Origin: JBFXAN01 sp050184225
GTDB taxonomy: Bacteria > Chloroflexota > Dehalococcoidia > CAUJGQ01
DNA length: 63,842 nt
Direction: 5' to 3'
NCBI GenBank assembly: GCA_050184225.1
Contig: JBFXAN010000014.1
Coordinates: forward strand, 1-63,842
Shown: positions 33,803 to 41,916 of the stretch, one piece after another
Position numbering within the stretch: position 1 is the stretch's first letter
Layout of the letters: each line of letters opens with the position of its first letter
Program-made: the position numbers and the translations under genes
The notes under the pieces: model-generated
Databases searched by the model: none
Told to the model about the DNA's origin: nothing
Seen by the model: only the letters and a program-made list of their open reading frames with translations

Positions 33803-34653
33803 TAATCGGTCGCGCGTCGCTGGAGAATGGCGGCGGTTTGCTCGTCGGCGGGGTAGAAGGTTTCGATCGCCAGTTCGGAGGCGGTGACATCGATCGGGGC
33901 GCCGAGGGTGGCGATCGACGTGAAGAGGGCGAGGTCGCCATCGGACATCGCATAGCGCACCGCCGTGACGACGCGGTCGGCAGGGCCGGGCGGGGGTGGC
34001 TCGGACGGGATACTTGGGTAGCGGCTGACCTCGTTGAGCAGGGCGCGGAGGCCGGGATCGCCGCTGCTCTCCACCTGCTGGCGCAGCTGGCCGATCAGAT
34101 GCCCGGCCCAGGCGTCAAAGTTGCGCGTGCGCGGCGCGAGACCGCGCGGATGCAGGCTGACGCGCACCGCGTTGACCGGCGGTTCCAGCAGATCGGCAGC
34201 GACGCCTTCGAGCAGAATGGCGGAGGCGAGATTGGCGGTGACGACGTTCCAGTGCCGGTCGACGACCAGCGCCGGGTACGGCTCGTGCAGGCTGACAATC
34301 CGGTCGAGGGCGTCGCGTACCGGTTGCATTACCGGGTCGGCGAGCGGCGTCTCCGGATAAGCGGGCGCATAGCCGGCGGCAAGCAGCAGGGCGTTGCGGG
34401 CGCGCAACGGCACGGCCATCGCTTCGGCCAGACTCAGGAGGACGCGGCGGCTCGGCTGCGAGCGGCCCGTCTCGATGAAGCTGAGATGGCGCGTCGAGAT
34501 CTCGGCGGCGCCGGCCAGTTCGAGCTGGCTGAGGCGGCGGCGCTCGCGCCACTCGCGCAGCAGGTCGCCGGTGTCGGGCGACGCCGCCGTGGCGACGCGC
34601 GCTGTGTCCGGCGCACGCAGTCGGGAAGATTTTACCTCTGACGTAATCGACAC
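33802..34653 (-). CDS. XRE-family regulator with MmyB-like ligand domain
   Basis: 283 aa from GTG 34653 after AGAGGT; the open frame further upstream is not protein-like and would overlap the divergent gene. HTH: LLREWRERRRLSQLELAGAA, EISTRHLSFIETGRSQPSRR. Then the MmyB-like PAS-type domain with YPALVVDRHWNVVTANLASA, where such regulators may bind fatty acids or other small molecules. Divergent from the SnoaL-like gene at 34734, its likely target. Confidence 0.9.
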   Translation of the reverse strand: MSITSEVKSSRLRAPDTARVATAASPDTGDLLREWRERRRLSQLELAGAAEISTRHLSFIETGRSQPSRRVLLSLAEAMAVPLRARNALLLAAGYAPAYPETPLADPVMQPVRDALDRIVSLHEPYPALVVDRHWNVVTANLASAILLEGVAADLLEPPVNAVRVSLHPRGLAPRTRNFDAWAGHLIGQLRQQVESSGDPGLRALLNEVSRYPSIPSEPPPPGPADRVVTAVRYAMSDGDLALFTSIATLGAPIDVTASELAIETFYPADEQTAAILQRRATD

Positions 34654-34733
34654 GATGACCTCTACGGGCGAGCATACACACAGGCTCCGCGCCGCACAAC
34701 GGCAATAATCCTGAGGAGCCAAGGAGAAGCACT

Positions 34734-35123
34734 GTGAGCAACGCGACGACGAGCAATGCGACAGCAACAGTCGACACGTACATCGCGATGTGGAACGAAA
34801 CCGACCCGACCAAGCGGGCCGAGTTGATCGAGCGGGCGTGGGCAAGCGACGGCCGCTATCTCGACCCGCAGCTCGAGGCGGACGGCGCGGCCGCGATCAG
34901 CGGCATGGTCGCCGCCGTGCACGAGCGGTTTCCTGGCCATCGGTTCCGCCGGGTGAGCGGTGTCGATCAGCACCACGACCAGATCCGCTTCGGCTGGGAA
35001 CTGTTTGCGCCCGACGGCTCTGTCACAGTTGGCGGTATCGACATTGGCGAGCTGACCGCCGACGGCCGGCTGCGCCGCATCACCGGCTTCTTCGGCCCCC
35101 TGCCGGAGGAGACGGCGGCGTAG
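34734..35123 (+). CDS. SnoaL/NTF2-like protein
   Basis: 129 aa from GTG 34734 after AAGGAGAA. Seen: VDTYIAMWNETDPTKRAELI, WASDGRYLDPQLEADGAAAI and VHERFPGHRFRRVSGVDQHH, the cone-shaped alpha+beta barrel of the SnoaL-like/nuclear transport factor 2 family. Such proteins may be isomerases, hydrolases or binding proteins; no catalytic role is evident. Divergent from the XRE regulator. Confidence 0.8.
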   Translation: MSNATTSNATATVDTYIAMWNETDPTKRAELIERAWASDGRYLDPQLEADGAAAISGMVAAVHERFPGHRFRRVSGVDQHHDQIRFGWELFAPDGSVTVGGIDIGELTADGRLRRITGFFGPLPEETAA

Positions 35124-35248
35124 CGTCGAGCATCACCAGACTACAGCTTCAGCCCGCGGCGGTGTCTCGTTCTCGTGACGGGGCTGCCGCGGGCCGTGTC
35201 ACCTCTGTTAGGACGGTTCCGAGCCGCCTTGTTCAGAGAGAACGAATT

Positions 35249-35754
35249 GTGCGTGCGGAAGCATTCTGGAAGGTTGTGGTGGCCGATCAGGTTGACTTTC
35301 TCGACCGTCTGATCGGACTTCTCGGAGAGCACGAGATCAGGTACTGTCTGATCGGCGGCCAGGCGGTGAACGCCTACATCGAGCCCCTTGACAGCCTCGA
35401 CCTGGATATCGTCGTCGCCGTGGAGCAACTCTCGGAGATCGAGGCGCTCCTCCGAGACGAGTTCAACGTCGAGCGTTTCCCTCACAGCCTGGCTCTGACC
35501 TGCGCGTTCAAATCCAAACTGACCTGCGATACGCCCCGTTTGTCGACCGATCCTCGGTGCGATCGGTGCTCGGCATTCCTCTGCCCGTCGCGGTCGTGGA
35601 AGATGTACTGCAGGGCAACGTTTGGGCCGAATCCGACGACACCCGACGACCGAGCAAGCGGCGGAAAGACCTACTCGACATCGAACGCCTCCTAGAAGCT
35701 CATCCACACCCCCGCCACCGCGTTCCCACAACCATCCTGGCCCATCTCGAATAG
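35249..35754 (+). pseudogene. Frameshifted nucleotidyltransferase (AbiEii-type fold)
   Basis: GTG 35249 starts RAEAFWKVVVADQVDFLDRL, EHEIRYCLIGGQAVNAYIEP, DSLDLDIVVAVEQLSEIEAL, a good minimal nucleotidyltransferase with GGxAVN and DxD. Near 35487 the sense is lost; the minus-one frame (counted from this start) resumes with SDLRVQIQTDLRYAPFVDRS and continues through PLPVAVVEDVLQGNVWAESD and KRRKDLLDIERLLEAHPH to TAG 35754. So a small deletion (length 1 mod 3) at about 35485-35497 broke the gene. Comparison with toxin/antitoxin nucleotidyltransferases is from memory. No partner gene is seen. Confidence 0.7.
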
Positions 35755-36005
35755 TGGGTGGACAAACGCGGCGCCCGTGCGAGCGCGGACTCGCACTCGC
35801 CGATTGGTAGAGACCACGGTGCCTCGCACGTCGACGACTGGTTCAACCGTGGCGTGTTCGGATTACTACTCGCTACACTGCGCCAGGCACGCCGTTGAGG
35901 CCGCTCTTGAGGTTGGCGGCACAGACCGCGTGAGGGCGGGCCTCGGTCGCGTTGCGTCGTCGGACCGGGTCACGCAGCCACATATCATCTGAAGGAAGCA
36001 TCACC

Positions 36006-37070
36006 ATGATTGAAACGCACCCCGTCACGGTCCGGCAATTACCTCGTCGGACCGTCCTCGTCGCCGTGACCGTGCTCGCTGTCCTGCTGACGAGTCCGAT
36101 GTTGGGACAGGCACCTGTGGCGGTGGCTCAGTCACCAAGCCAGCAGAGCCAGACGTTTACCTGCACCGGTGTCAACGGTGGCCGCCAGAACTTCACCGTG
36201 CCGGCGGGCGTGACTCAACTCCATGTGGAGGCGCACGGCGGCCAGGGGCAAGGGCGCAGCGGCGCGCTCCCAGGTGGCGACGGCGGCAGCGTCATTGCGA
36301 CGGTGCCGGTGACACCCGGGACGGTCTTGGACGTCTGGGCCGGCTGTAGCGGCGACAACAATAGCGGCGTTGGTTGGGGGGCTGGGGGCACGCACGGCAT
36401 CGCCCATGCCGGTGACGCCCAGGACGGCGGCTTCGGCGGCGGTGGCAGCGGCGTAGTCGCTCCTAACCTCGTGCAACTGGTCGTCGCCGGCGGCGGCGGT
36501 GGCGGTGGTGGCAATAGTGCCGGTAGCGGCATCGCCGGTCAGGGCGGCAACGGCGGCAACGGCGGCATCAATCCGCAACCGGGTGGACAAGGGGGCGTTG
36601 GACCCTTTGGCACGGGCAGCGGACCTGATGGCGGTTGTGCCGCGTGTTTGGGAATGAACAACGGCAACGGGGCGTCCGGCGATGACTCCACTTCGGCCTC
36701 CGGCGGTGGTGGTGGCGGTGGTGGCGGTGGGGGTTATATCGGCGGCGGTGGCGGCCATGGGAGCAACGGCTTTGCCACCTTCGAAGGCGGTGGCGGCGGT
36801 GGTGGCGGGTTGTCCTACGTGACGCCTTCAGCGACCAACGTCAGTTACGGCACCGATACTTCCGGTGGCGACGGTATCGTCATCCTTGCCTGGGCGTCAG
36901 GAGGACCGGGCCAGACGCCGCCAGGACAAGGGCCACCCAGTGGCTTCCCATCCTTGACATGGCTGCCGGCGGTACGTTGCGGTGAGACCCTGATCACGAC
37001 GCAGTCGCTGCGGGAGTTCATCGACCTGTGGCAGCGGTGTGGTGGTGGGGGGCCTGTGCCCGGTCGCTGA
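36006..37070 (+). CDS. Secreted glycine-rich protein
   Basis: 354 aa from ATG 36006 after AAGGAAG. Signal peptide: basic RQLPRRTVLVAV, hydrophobic core, then cleavage near PVAVAQSPS (about residue 42). Next a beta-rich head TFTCTGVNGGRQNFTVPAGV with Cys, then about 200 residues that are one-half Gly in loops (GGAPGG-like, including long Gly runs), with conserved GDGGSVIATVPVTPG and DGIVILAW, matching the glycine-rich receptor-type domain (PF12810-like, from memory). The C-terminal 55 residues are unlike the rest, with CGETLITTQSLREFIDLWQRCG. Surface or exported; function unknown. Confidence 0.85.
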   Translation: MIETHPVTVRQLPRRTVLVAVTVLAVLLTSPMLGQAPVAVAQSPSQQSQTFTCTGVNGGRQNFTVPAGVTQLHVEAHGGQGQGRSGALPGGDGGSVIATVPVTPGTVLDVWAGCSGDNNSGVGWGAGGTHGIAHAGDAQDGGFGGGGSGVVAPNLVQLVVAGGGGGGGGNSAGSGIAGQGGNGGNGGINPQPGGQGGVGPFGTGSGPDGGCAACLGMNNGNGASGDDSTSASGGGGGGGGGGGYIGGGGGHGSNGFATFEGGGGGGGGLSYVTPSATNVSYGTDTSGGDGIVILAWASGGPGQTPPGQGPPSGFPSLTWLPAVRCGETLITTQSLREFIDLWQRCGGGGPVPGR

Positions 37071-37120
37071 TGCGGTGCCCAGGAGACGGACCGACCAGCC
37101 TGGTGCCGGGCTGATCGAGA

Positions 37121-37178
37121 GGTGGCCGGCAGTTCGAATGGCGAGGTTCTTACTTCACCACACGAACTGCCGGCCACC
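37121..37178. repeat. GGTGGCCGGCAGTTCG palindrome
   Basis: Perfect 16-bp arms (37121-37136 and 37163-37178) and a 26-nt loop between the convergent glycine-rich and MMPL genes. Placed as a bidirectional terminator; no T-run. Confidence 0.75.
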
Positions 37179-37218
37179 ACTTTATTCTCGACGCGATGCA
37201 CCCAGAGGATGACGTCGA

Positions 37219-39390
37219 TCAGCGCTGGGCAGCGACGGGCTGCTCGACCTTCTTCTCGAACGGCTCGACGTTGTCGACGCGGATCGTGGGCAGATAGCGG
37301 ACGAGCCACTGCGGCGCCCACCAGTTGGCGTTGCCCATCAGCTCCATCGCTGCCGGGACGAGCACGAGCCGAACGATCGTCGCGTCGATCAGCACGGCAG
37401 CGGCGAGGCCGAAGCCGAACAGCTTCAGACCGCGGTCATCGCCGAGGACAAAGGCGCCGAAGACGCAGACCATGATCGCGGCGGCGGCGGAAATCACGCG
37501 GCCGGTCGCGGCGAGGCCGTCGGCGACGGCGCGGCGATTGTCGCCGGTGCGGTCGTACTCCTCACGGATGCGGGTGAGCAGGAAGACCTCGTAGTCCATC
37601 GAGAGGCCGAAGACGATCGCGAAGAGCATCATTGGCGCCCAGGCATCGATCGGTCCTTCCTTGCCGACACCGATCAGGCTGATGCCCCAGCCCCACTGGA
37701 AGACGGCGACGGTCACGCCGAAGGCGGCGCCGATCGAGAGCAGATTCATCACCACGGCCTTCAGCGGCACGACGACGCTGTGGAAGACGACCATCAGCAG
37801 CAGGAAGGAAAGCAACAGCACCGCGCCGATGAAGATCGGCAGCCGATCAGCCATGTAGTCGGAGAAGTCGACGATGAACCCTGGCCCGCCGGTGGTGTAG
37901 ACCTGGATCGGGCTGTCTTGCGCGATCGGTGGGATCGTCTCGTTGCGCAGCCGGTGGACGAGGTCGGTCGTCTCCTCCGCCTGCGGCGCCGTCGTCGGGA
38001 AGACGTTGATCAGTGCGAGATTCGCGTCCGGAATGGGCTGCGGCGGGACGACGGTGGCGACGCCTTCCGTGTTCTCAATTGCGCCGGCGAGTTGCTGGAC
38101 GGCGGGCAGGTCGGCCGCGCCGTTGGGCATGTCCACAACCATGAGGATCGGACCGTTGAAGCCGGGTCCGAAGCCGGCGGAGAGCAGGTCATACGCGCGG
38201 CGGGTCGTGTCGTTGGTACCGCGGTTGCCGGCGTCGGAGAAGCCGAGGCGCAGCGCGAACACCGGCGCGGCGAGCGCGAGCAGGACGGCGACGCTGAGCA
38301 CCAGCGCCGGCCAAGGGTGGGCCTGGATCACGCGGCTCCAGCGGTACCAGAAGGACTGGTGGCCATTGCCCTCGGCCTTGGCGCGGTGGGGCAGGCCGAA
38401 GCGGTCGATGTTGTTGCCGACGAAGCCGAGCAGTGCTGGCAACAGCGTGATCGAGGCCAGCATCGTCATCAGCACGGCGGCGACAGCGCCGACGGCGATC
38501 GCCCGCATGAAGTCCAGGTTCATGAGGAAGATGCCGAGCAGCGAGATGACGACCGTCAGGCCGGCGAAGACGACGGCGCGGCCGGAGGTGTCGAGCGAGA
38601 GCGTGGTCGCTTGCCGCGGCGTCAGGCCGTCCTGCAATCCCTGGCGGTAGCGGGTGACGATGATCAGCGCGTAGTCGATACCGACGCCGATGCCGATCAT
38701 CGCCGCGGTGGAGGACGTGAATTCGGGTACCGCCATGAAGCGGGTGAGGATCGCGATCAGGGCGAAGCCGCAGCCGACGCCGAACAGCGCGGTGATGATC
38801 GGCAGGCCCATCGCGAGCAGCGAGCCGAAGGCGATCAGCAGGATGACCACGGCGGCGATCAAGCCGATGAACTCGCTGGAGAACGCGATCTCGGAGATAA
38901 AGATGTCGCCGCCCAGCTCGACCTGCAGGCCCTGCTGGTTGACCTGATCGCGGAGCGCACGGACCGCCTTCCCGTCAGTGACATACTGTTCGTTGTCGCG
39001 ATCGGAGAGATTGACCTCGGCGTAGGCGACCGTGCCGTCCTGTGAGATCTGGTGGGCGTTTTCGGGGGCATAGGGGCTGACGATCTGCTCGCCTTCGAGC
39101 GTATCTGACACCTTGGCGAAGAAGTCCTCCATCGTGCTGCGTACGGCGGGGTCATTGACGCCCTCGTCGGCGCGGAAGACGATCTGGCCCTGGAAGCCGG
39201 TGCGCTCGCTTACGCCCCGCTCTTCCAACAGGTCGATCGCTGCCTGGCTTTCGGAGCCGGGGAGCGCGAACTCGGTCTTGGTCTCGCCCGCGACGGCGCC
39301 GGAGAGGACAAAGAGTCCCACCAGCAGCACGATCCAGCCGACGACGACGTAGCGCCGACGGCGATAGCAAAAGTCAGCGATTGCTTGCAC
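37219..39390 (-). CDS. MMPL-family RND-type transporter
   Basis: 723 aa from GTG 39390 after GGAGG. Eleven or twelve hydrophobic helices in two repeats; first TM at YVVVGWIVLLVGLFVLSGAV followed by a large extracytoplasmic domain (ETKTEFALPGSESQAAIDLL), TM helices with GVGIDYALIIVTRYRQGLQD (the MMPL GxGxDYxLF-type motif) and GLSMDYEVFLLTRIREEYDR in the second half. Actively exports lipids or hydrophobic toxins using the proton gradient. C-terminus ends KVEQPVAAQR. A dyad (GAACAAATGTTC) lies 112 bp upstream. The gene-free stretch above it separates it from the AlkZ-VOC-epoxide hydrolase operon. Confidence 0.93.
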   Translation of the reverse strand: MQAIADFCYRRRRYVVVGWIVLLVGLFVLSGAVAGETKTEFALPGSESQAAIDLLEERGVSERTGFQGQIVFRADEGVNDPAVRSTMEDFFAKVSDTLEGEQIVSPYAPENAHQISQDGTVAYAEVNLSDRDNEQYVTDGKAVRALRDQVNQQGLQVELGGDIFISEIAFSSEFIGLIAAVVILLIAFGSLLAMGLPIITALFGVGCGFALIAILTRFMAVPEFTSSTAAMIGIGVGIDYALIIVTRYRQGLQDGLTPRQATTLSLDTSGRAVVFAGLTVVISLLGIFLMNLDFMRAIAVGAVAAVLMTMLASITLLPALLGFVGNNIDRFGLPHRAKAEGNGHQSFWYRWSRVIQAHPWPALVLSVAVLLALAAPVFALRLGFSDAGNRGTNDTTRRAYDLLSAGFGPGFNGPILMVVDMPNGAADLPAVQQLAGAIENTEGVATVVPPQPIPDANLALINVFPTTAPQAEETTDLVHRLRNETIPPIAQDSPIQVYTTGGPGFIVDFSDYMADRLPIFIGAVLLLSFLLLMVVFHSVVVPLKAVVMNLLSIGAAFGVTVAVFQWGWGISLIGVGKEGPIDAWAPMMLFAIVFGLSMDYEVFLLTRIREEYDRTGDNRRAVADGLAATGRVISAAAAIMVCVFGAFVLGDDRGLKLFGFGLAAAVLIDATIVRLVLVPAAMELMGNANWWAPQWLVRYLPTIRVDNVEPFEKKVEQPVAAQR

Positions 39391-40161
39391 TGGGAAACCT
39401 CCGGAGTGGCCTGGGGATCTGGATGCAGATGGTCCGGTACGTGGGCGTGGTGTGGTCGATGGTGGTCATCGAAACGGGCTGATGCGTTGCGCGTCGCTTG
39501 GAACAAATGTTCTCATTTATCTTACCAGTCGCACAGATCGCCCGCCGTGTGCGGGATCACAGGTCCCCGGCATCGGTGCAGAACGACGCTTCCCTCCCGA
39601 ACGTTCGCCTCGGCCGATAGCGGAGTAAGACGCACCGGCATTGACGGTTGCCTCCGCGGCATGAGCACGCAAGCCGTGACGATTGGACCTCTGGTACGAA
39701 CTGGTCGCGTGACGGCTGCCGTCGTCACCATCAGGAGGAGGCTCGATGCCGGAATGTCGGGTTGTCCGGTCACTGTTCCAGTGTGAGGTGCGTTGTACCG
39801 CCGCCGTATGCCCCGCGGGACAGGTTGGAAGACGGCTGATCGTCACGGTTGTGCTCCGTCAAAGGGCTGAGAGATGGGGCGTGCTGCTTCGTGCCGGACC
39901 CGCGTCACACGCGCGGGCGCTAAGAGTCGCCGGAGCAAAGCTCGCGCCGGCGATTCTCCCAGCATCTGCGACTCGGGGTTGTTTCAACGCATCGGAATAT
40001 GTCACGCATCCGTTTATGTGTCCGTCGACGGCTGATAGGTCAACATGACGATGCCCGATCGGAACCGCGTGGTATCGATCAACTTCAGCGCGGGCAGGCG
40101 GTGAACGAACCGGCGTCGTTGCTGGCGGCGCAGTGCTCGATGCTGGAGATGAACGGTCCGG
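39391..40161. other. 771-bp gene-free interval
   Basis: Longest gene-free stretch in the window. Six frames give only low-quality ORFs. It holds the MMPL upstream dyad near 39502, a GC-rich hairpin CCCGCG/CGCGGG at 39899-39917 and a 7-bp-arm hairpin TCGCCGG/CCGGCGA downstream of it. It may be eroded coding sequence, but I could not identify any. Confidence 0.5.
39502..39513. promoter_or_regulatory. Possible operator of the MMPL transporter gene
   Basis: GAACA-AA-TGTTC, a perfect 5-bp dyad with 2-nt spacer, in an AT-rich patch 112 bp before the MMPL start codon. Exporters of this family are often repressed by a TetR- or MarR-type regulator at such dyads; no such regulator is adjacent. Confidence 0.4.
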
Positions 40162-41319
40162 TCATGCCGGAGCGTCAAATCGAACGTCGTATGCCTCGGC
40201 GTCGGCCTTCGCGAAGGTGAGCATCCGGATGCCTTCCTCAGTTGCGGCCGCCTGATCCTCCTTGGATATCGATTCGAGCGGACGGATGGCGAGCACAGCG
40301 GTGGCGCCGTCGCGTGCGATCTTCCAGGTGCCGCGGACGAAGCCGTCGAGGAGCACGGTGCCCGGTCCAACGCCGTTGGCGCTGGCGAGCCGTCTACGGT
40401 GTTCGTCGGAAACGATGCGGCCGCGGTCGCCGTGGGAGAGGAGGACGTTGTCGTATTGGGGGAGGAAGCGCGGCGGCGCCGGGGTATCCGGGTCCGGGAG
40501 TGGCGCGTTGGGCAGGTCGAAGAGCTCGCGGCCCTGCTCATCGCGGAAGGCGCGTAGGTGTGGCCGGAGCCGGTCGAATACCTCGCGCAGGCCGGTGAGG
40601 CCGGACCAGGTGCGCGCGTCCGCGACGCCCGCCGGTCCGAAGGCGGCGAGGTAGCGGAGGACGGTCGCGTCGGGTGAATCAACGGCGTCGAGTGGGCTGC
40701 CGAGCCATGCCTCGGCGGTCGTGCAGGTCGCTCGACCGCTCTTGCCCCAAACAGCGCGCGGCGGCACCTGCACCAGCGGCACGCGGTAGTGGACGGTGTA
40801 GGCGAGCGACCGCGCGTCGATGTTCGGCCACCGCTCCTGCAGCCGCGCGCCGAGTTGCGCGATCGTGTGCGGCCGCTCTTCGACGATTTCGCGTCCTGCC
40901 GATACCAATACCTCGATGTCCAGCGCCGCCGTATCGCGGCCGTAGGCGGTGCCGCGGAGGGTGCGGTCGAGGACCGGTTGCATCACCGGGCGAAGCGCGA
41001 GGCAGTCGCGGGCGGTGGCGAGGTGGACCGTCCCCCGCATCAGCGCGAGCCGCACCGCCCGCCGGTCTTCGATCATCCGGCTCAGTTCGTCCGGATCGAA
41101 AGCTTCGATCCGCGACCAGAGGGCGAAATAGGGATCAAAGGGTTCCTGTGCCTGCATGCCGACGAGGTGTTCGATCGCATCCGCGGCGAACATCGTCCGG
41201 CGCTGCAGCAGCAGCTGCCGTTCGAGCAGGGCGCGGTTGAGTGCGCGGCGACTGAGCACGTCGCCCGGACCGCCTTGGCCGCGCGTCGTCACTTCCTTCG
41301 CTGCGGGTTGTGACGGCAT
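40162..41319 (-). CDS. AlkZ-like (HTH_42) DNA glycosylase-family protein
   Basis: 385 aa. HTH_42 domain with LNRALLERQLLLQRR and the motif VGMQAQEPFDPYFALWSRIE, giving Gln56-x-Gln58, the QxQ type described for the AlkZ/YcaQ (AlkX) group that unhooks DNA interstrand crosslinks. Further winged-helix parts follow: RLALMRGTVHLATARDCLAL and VLRYLAAFGPAGVADARTWS. In this family DNA adducts from bulky alkylators or bis-electrophiles are removed. Last gene of a presumed operon with the VOC protein and epoxide hydrolase (gaps 34 and 38 nt). Confidence 0.85.
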   Translation of the reverse strand: MPSQPAAKEVTTRGQGGPGDVLSRRALNRALLERQLLLQRRTMFAADAIEHLVGMQAQEPFDPYFALWSRIEAFDPDELSRMIEDRRAVRLALMRGTVHLATARDCLALRPVMQPVLDRTLRGTAYGRDTAALDIEVLVSAGREIVEERPHTIAQLGARLQERWPNIDARSLAYTVHYRVPLVQVPPRAVWGKSGRATCTTAEAWLGSPLDAVDSPDATVLRYLAAFGPAGVADARTWSGLTGLREVFDRLRPHLRAFRDEQGRELFDLPNAPLPDPDTPAPPRFLPQYDNVLLSHGDRGRIVSDEHRRRLASANGVGPGTVLLDGFVRGTWKIARDGATAVLAIRPLESISKEDQAAATEEGIRMLTFAKADAEAYDVRFDAPA

Positions 41320-41353
41320 CCGTGTCCTCCTGGCGCGGTTGTGATATGCGGGC

Positions 41354-41878
41354 TTACGTCGAAGGATTGGGTGGAAAGACTAAGGAGCTTTGGACGTACC
41401 CCAGCCGCTCGATCCACTCCCGCTCTCCGGCGCGGCGCTCCATCTTCTCAGGAGAGACATCCTCGACGCGTGACTGGATCCACCAGAGGTTGCCGAACGG
41501 ATCGCGCACCCGCCCGACGCGGTCACCCCAGAAGAGATCGGTGACCGAGGTCACCGACGTGGCGCCGGACTCCAGCGCCTGTCGATGGACCGCATCGGCA
41601 TCCTCGACGTAGAGACGAAGGAAGGCGGGTGTGTCCGGCCACTCTGGTCTGGCGTCAAACCCCATGACGATCGAGTCGCCGATGCGGAACTCGGCATGGC
41701 CGATGACACCGTTCTCGTCTACGACCCGCGCGATCTCCTCGGCGCCGAACGCGTGTGTGACGAACTCGATCAGGCCGGCGGTGTCCCGTGAGATGATCCA
41801 CGGCGTGACCGTGTGATACCCCTCAGGAACTGTCCGGACGTTGTTCTGACCATTACTTTCGTTCGATCTCGATGTCAT
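41354..41878 (-). CDS. VOC-superfamily protein (glyoxalase/bleomycin-resistance-like)
   Basis: 174 aa. Two beta-alpha-beta-beta-beta units: GYHTVTPWIISRDTAGLIEF and FGAEEIARVVDENGVIGHAE, then FLRLYVEDADAVHRQALESG and GDRVGRVRDPFGNLWWIQSR. His ligand at TVTPW-adjacent HTV and Glu at GHAEF suggest a metal site as in PhnB-like and glyoxalase-type enzymes. Between the epoxide hydrolase and the glycosylase genes. May sequester or open an electrophilic compound; not proven. Confidence 0.88.
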   Translation of the reverse strand: MTSRSNESNGQNNVRTVPEGYHTVTPWIISRDTAGLIEFVTHAFGAEEIARVVDENGVIGHAEFRIGDSIVMGFDARPEWPDTPAFLRLYVEDADAVHRQALESGATSVTSVTDLFWGDRVGRVRDPFGNLWWIQSRVEDVSPEKMERRAGEREWIERLGYVQSSLVFPPNPST

Positions 41879-41916
41879 GCGTTCTTCTCCACCGAGTGTT
41901 CCTCACCGGGGGCGCG

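Noticed and set aside
35755..36005. tRNA-like arms in the interval before the glycine-rich gene
   Set aside because: Short complementary stretches do not fold into a cloverleaf and lack the T-loop sequence.
37780..39045. 421-codon plus-strand frame in the MMPL region
   Set aside because: Shadow of the transporter gene; Asp/Arg/His-rich, no domain.
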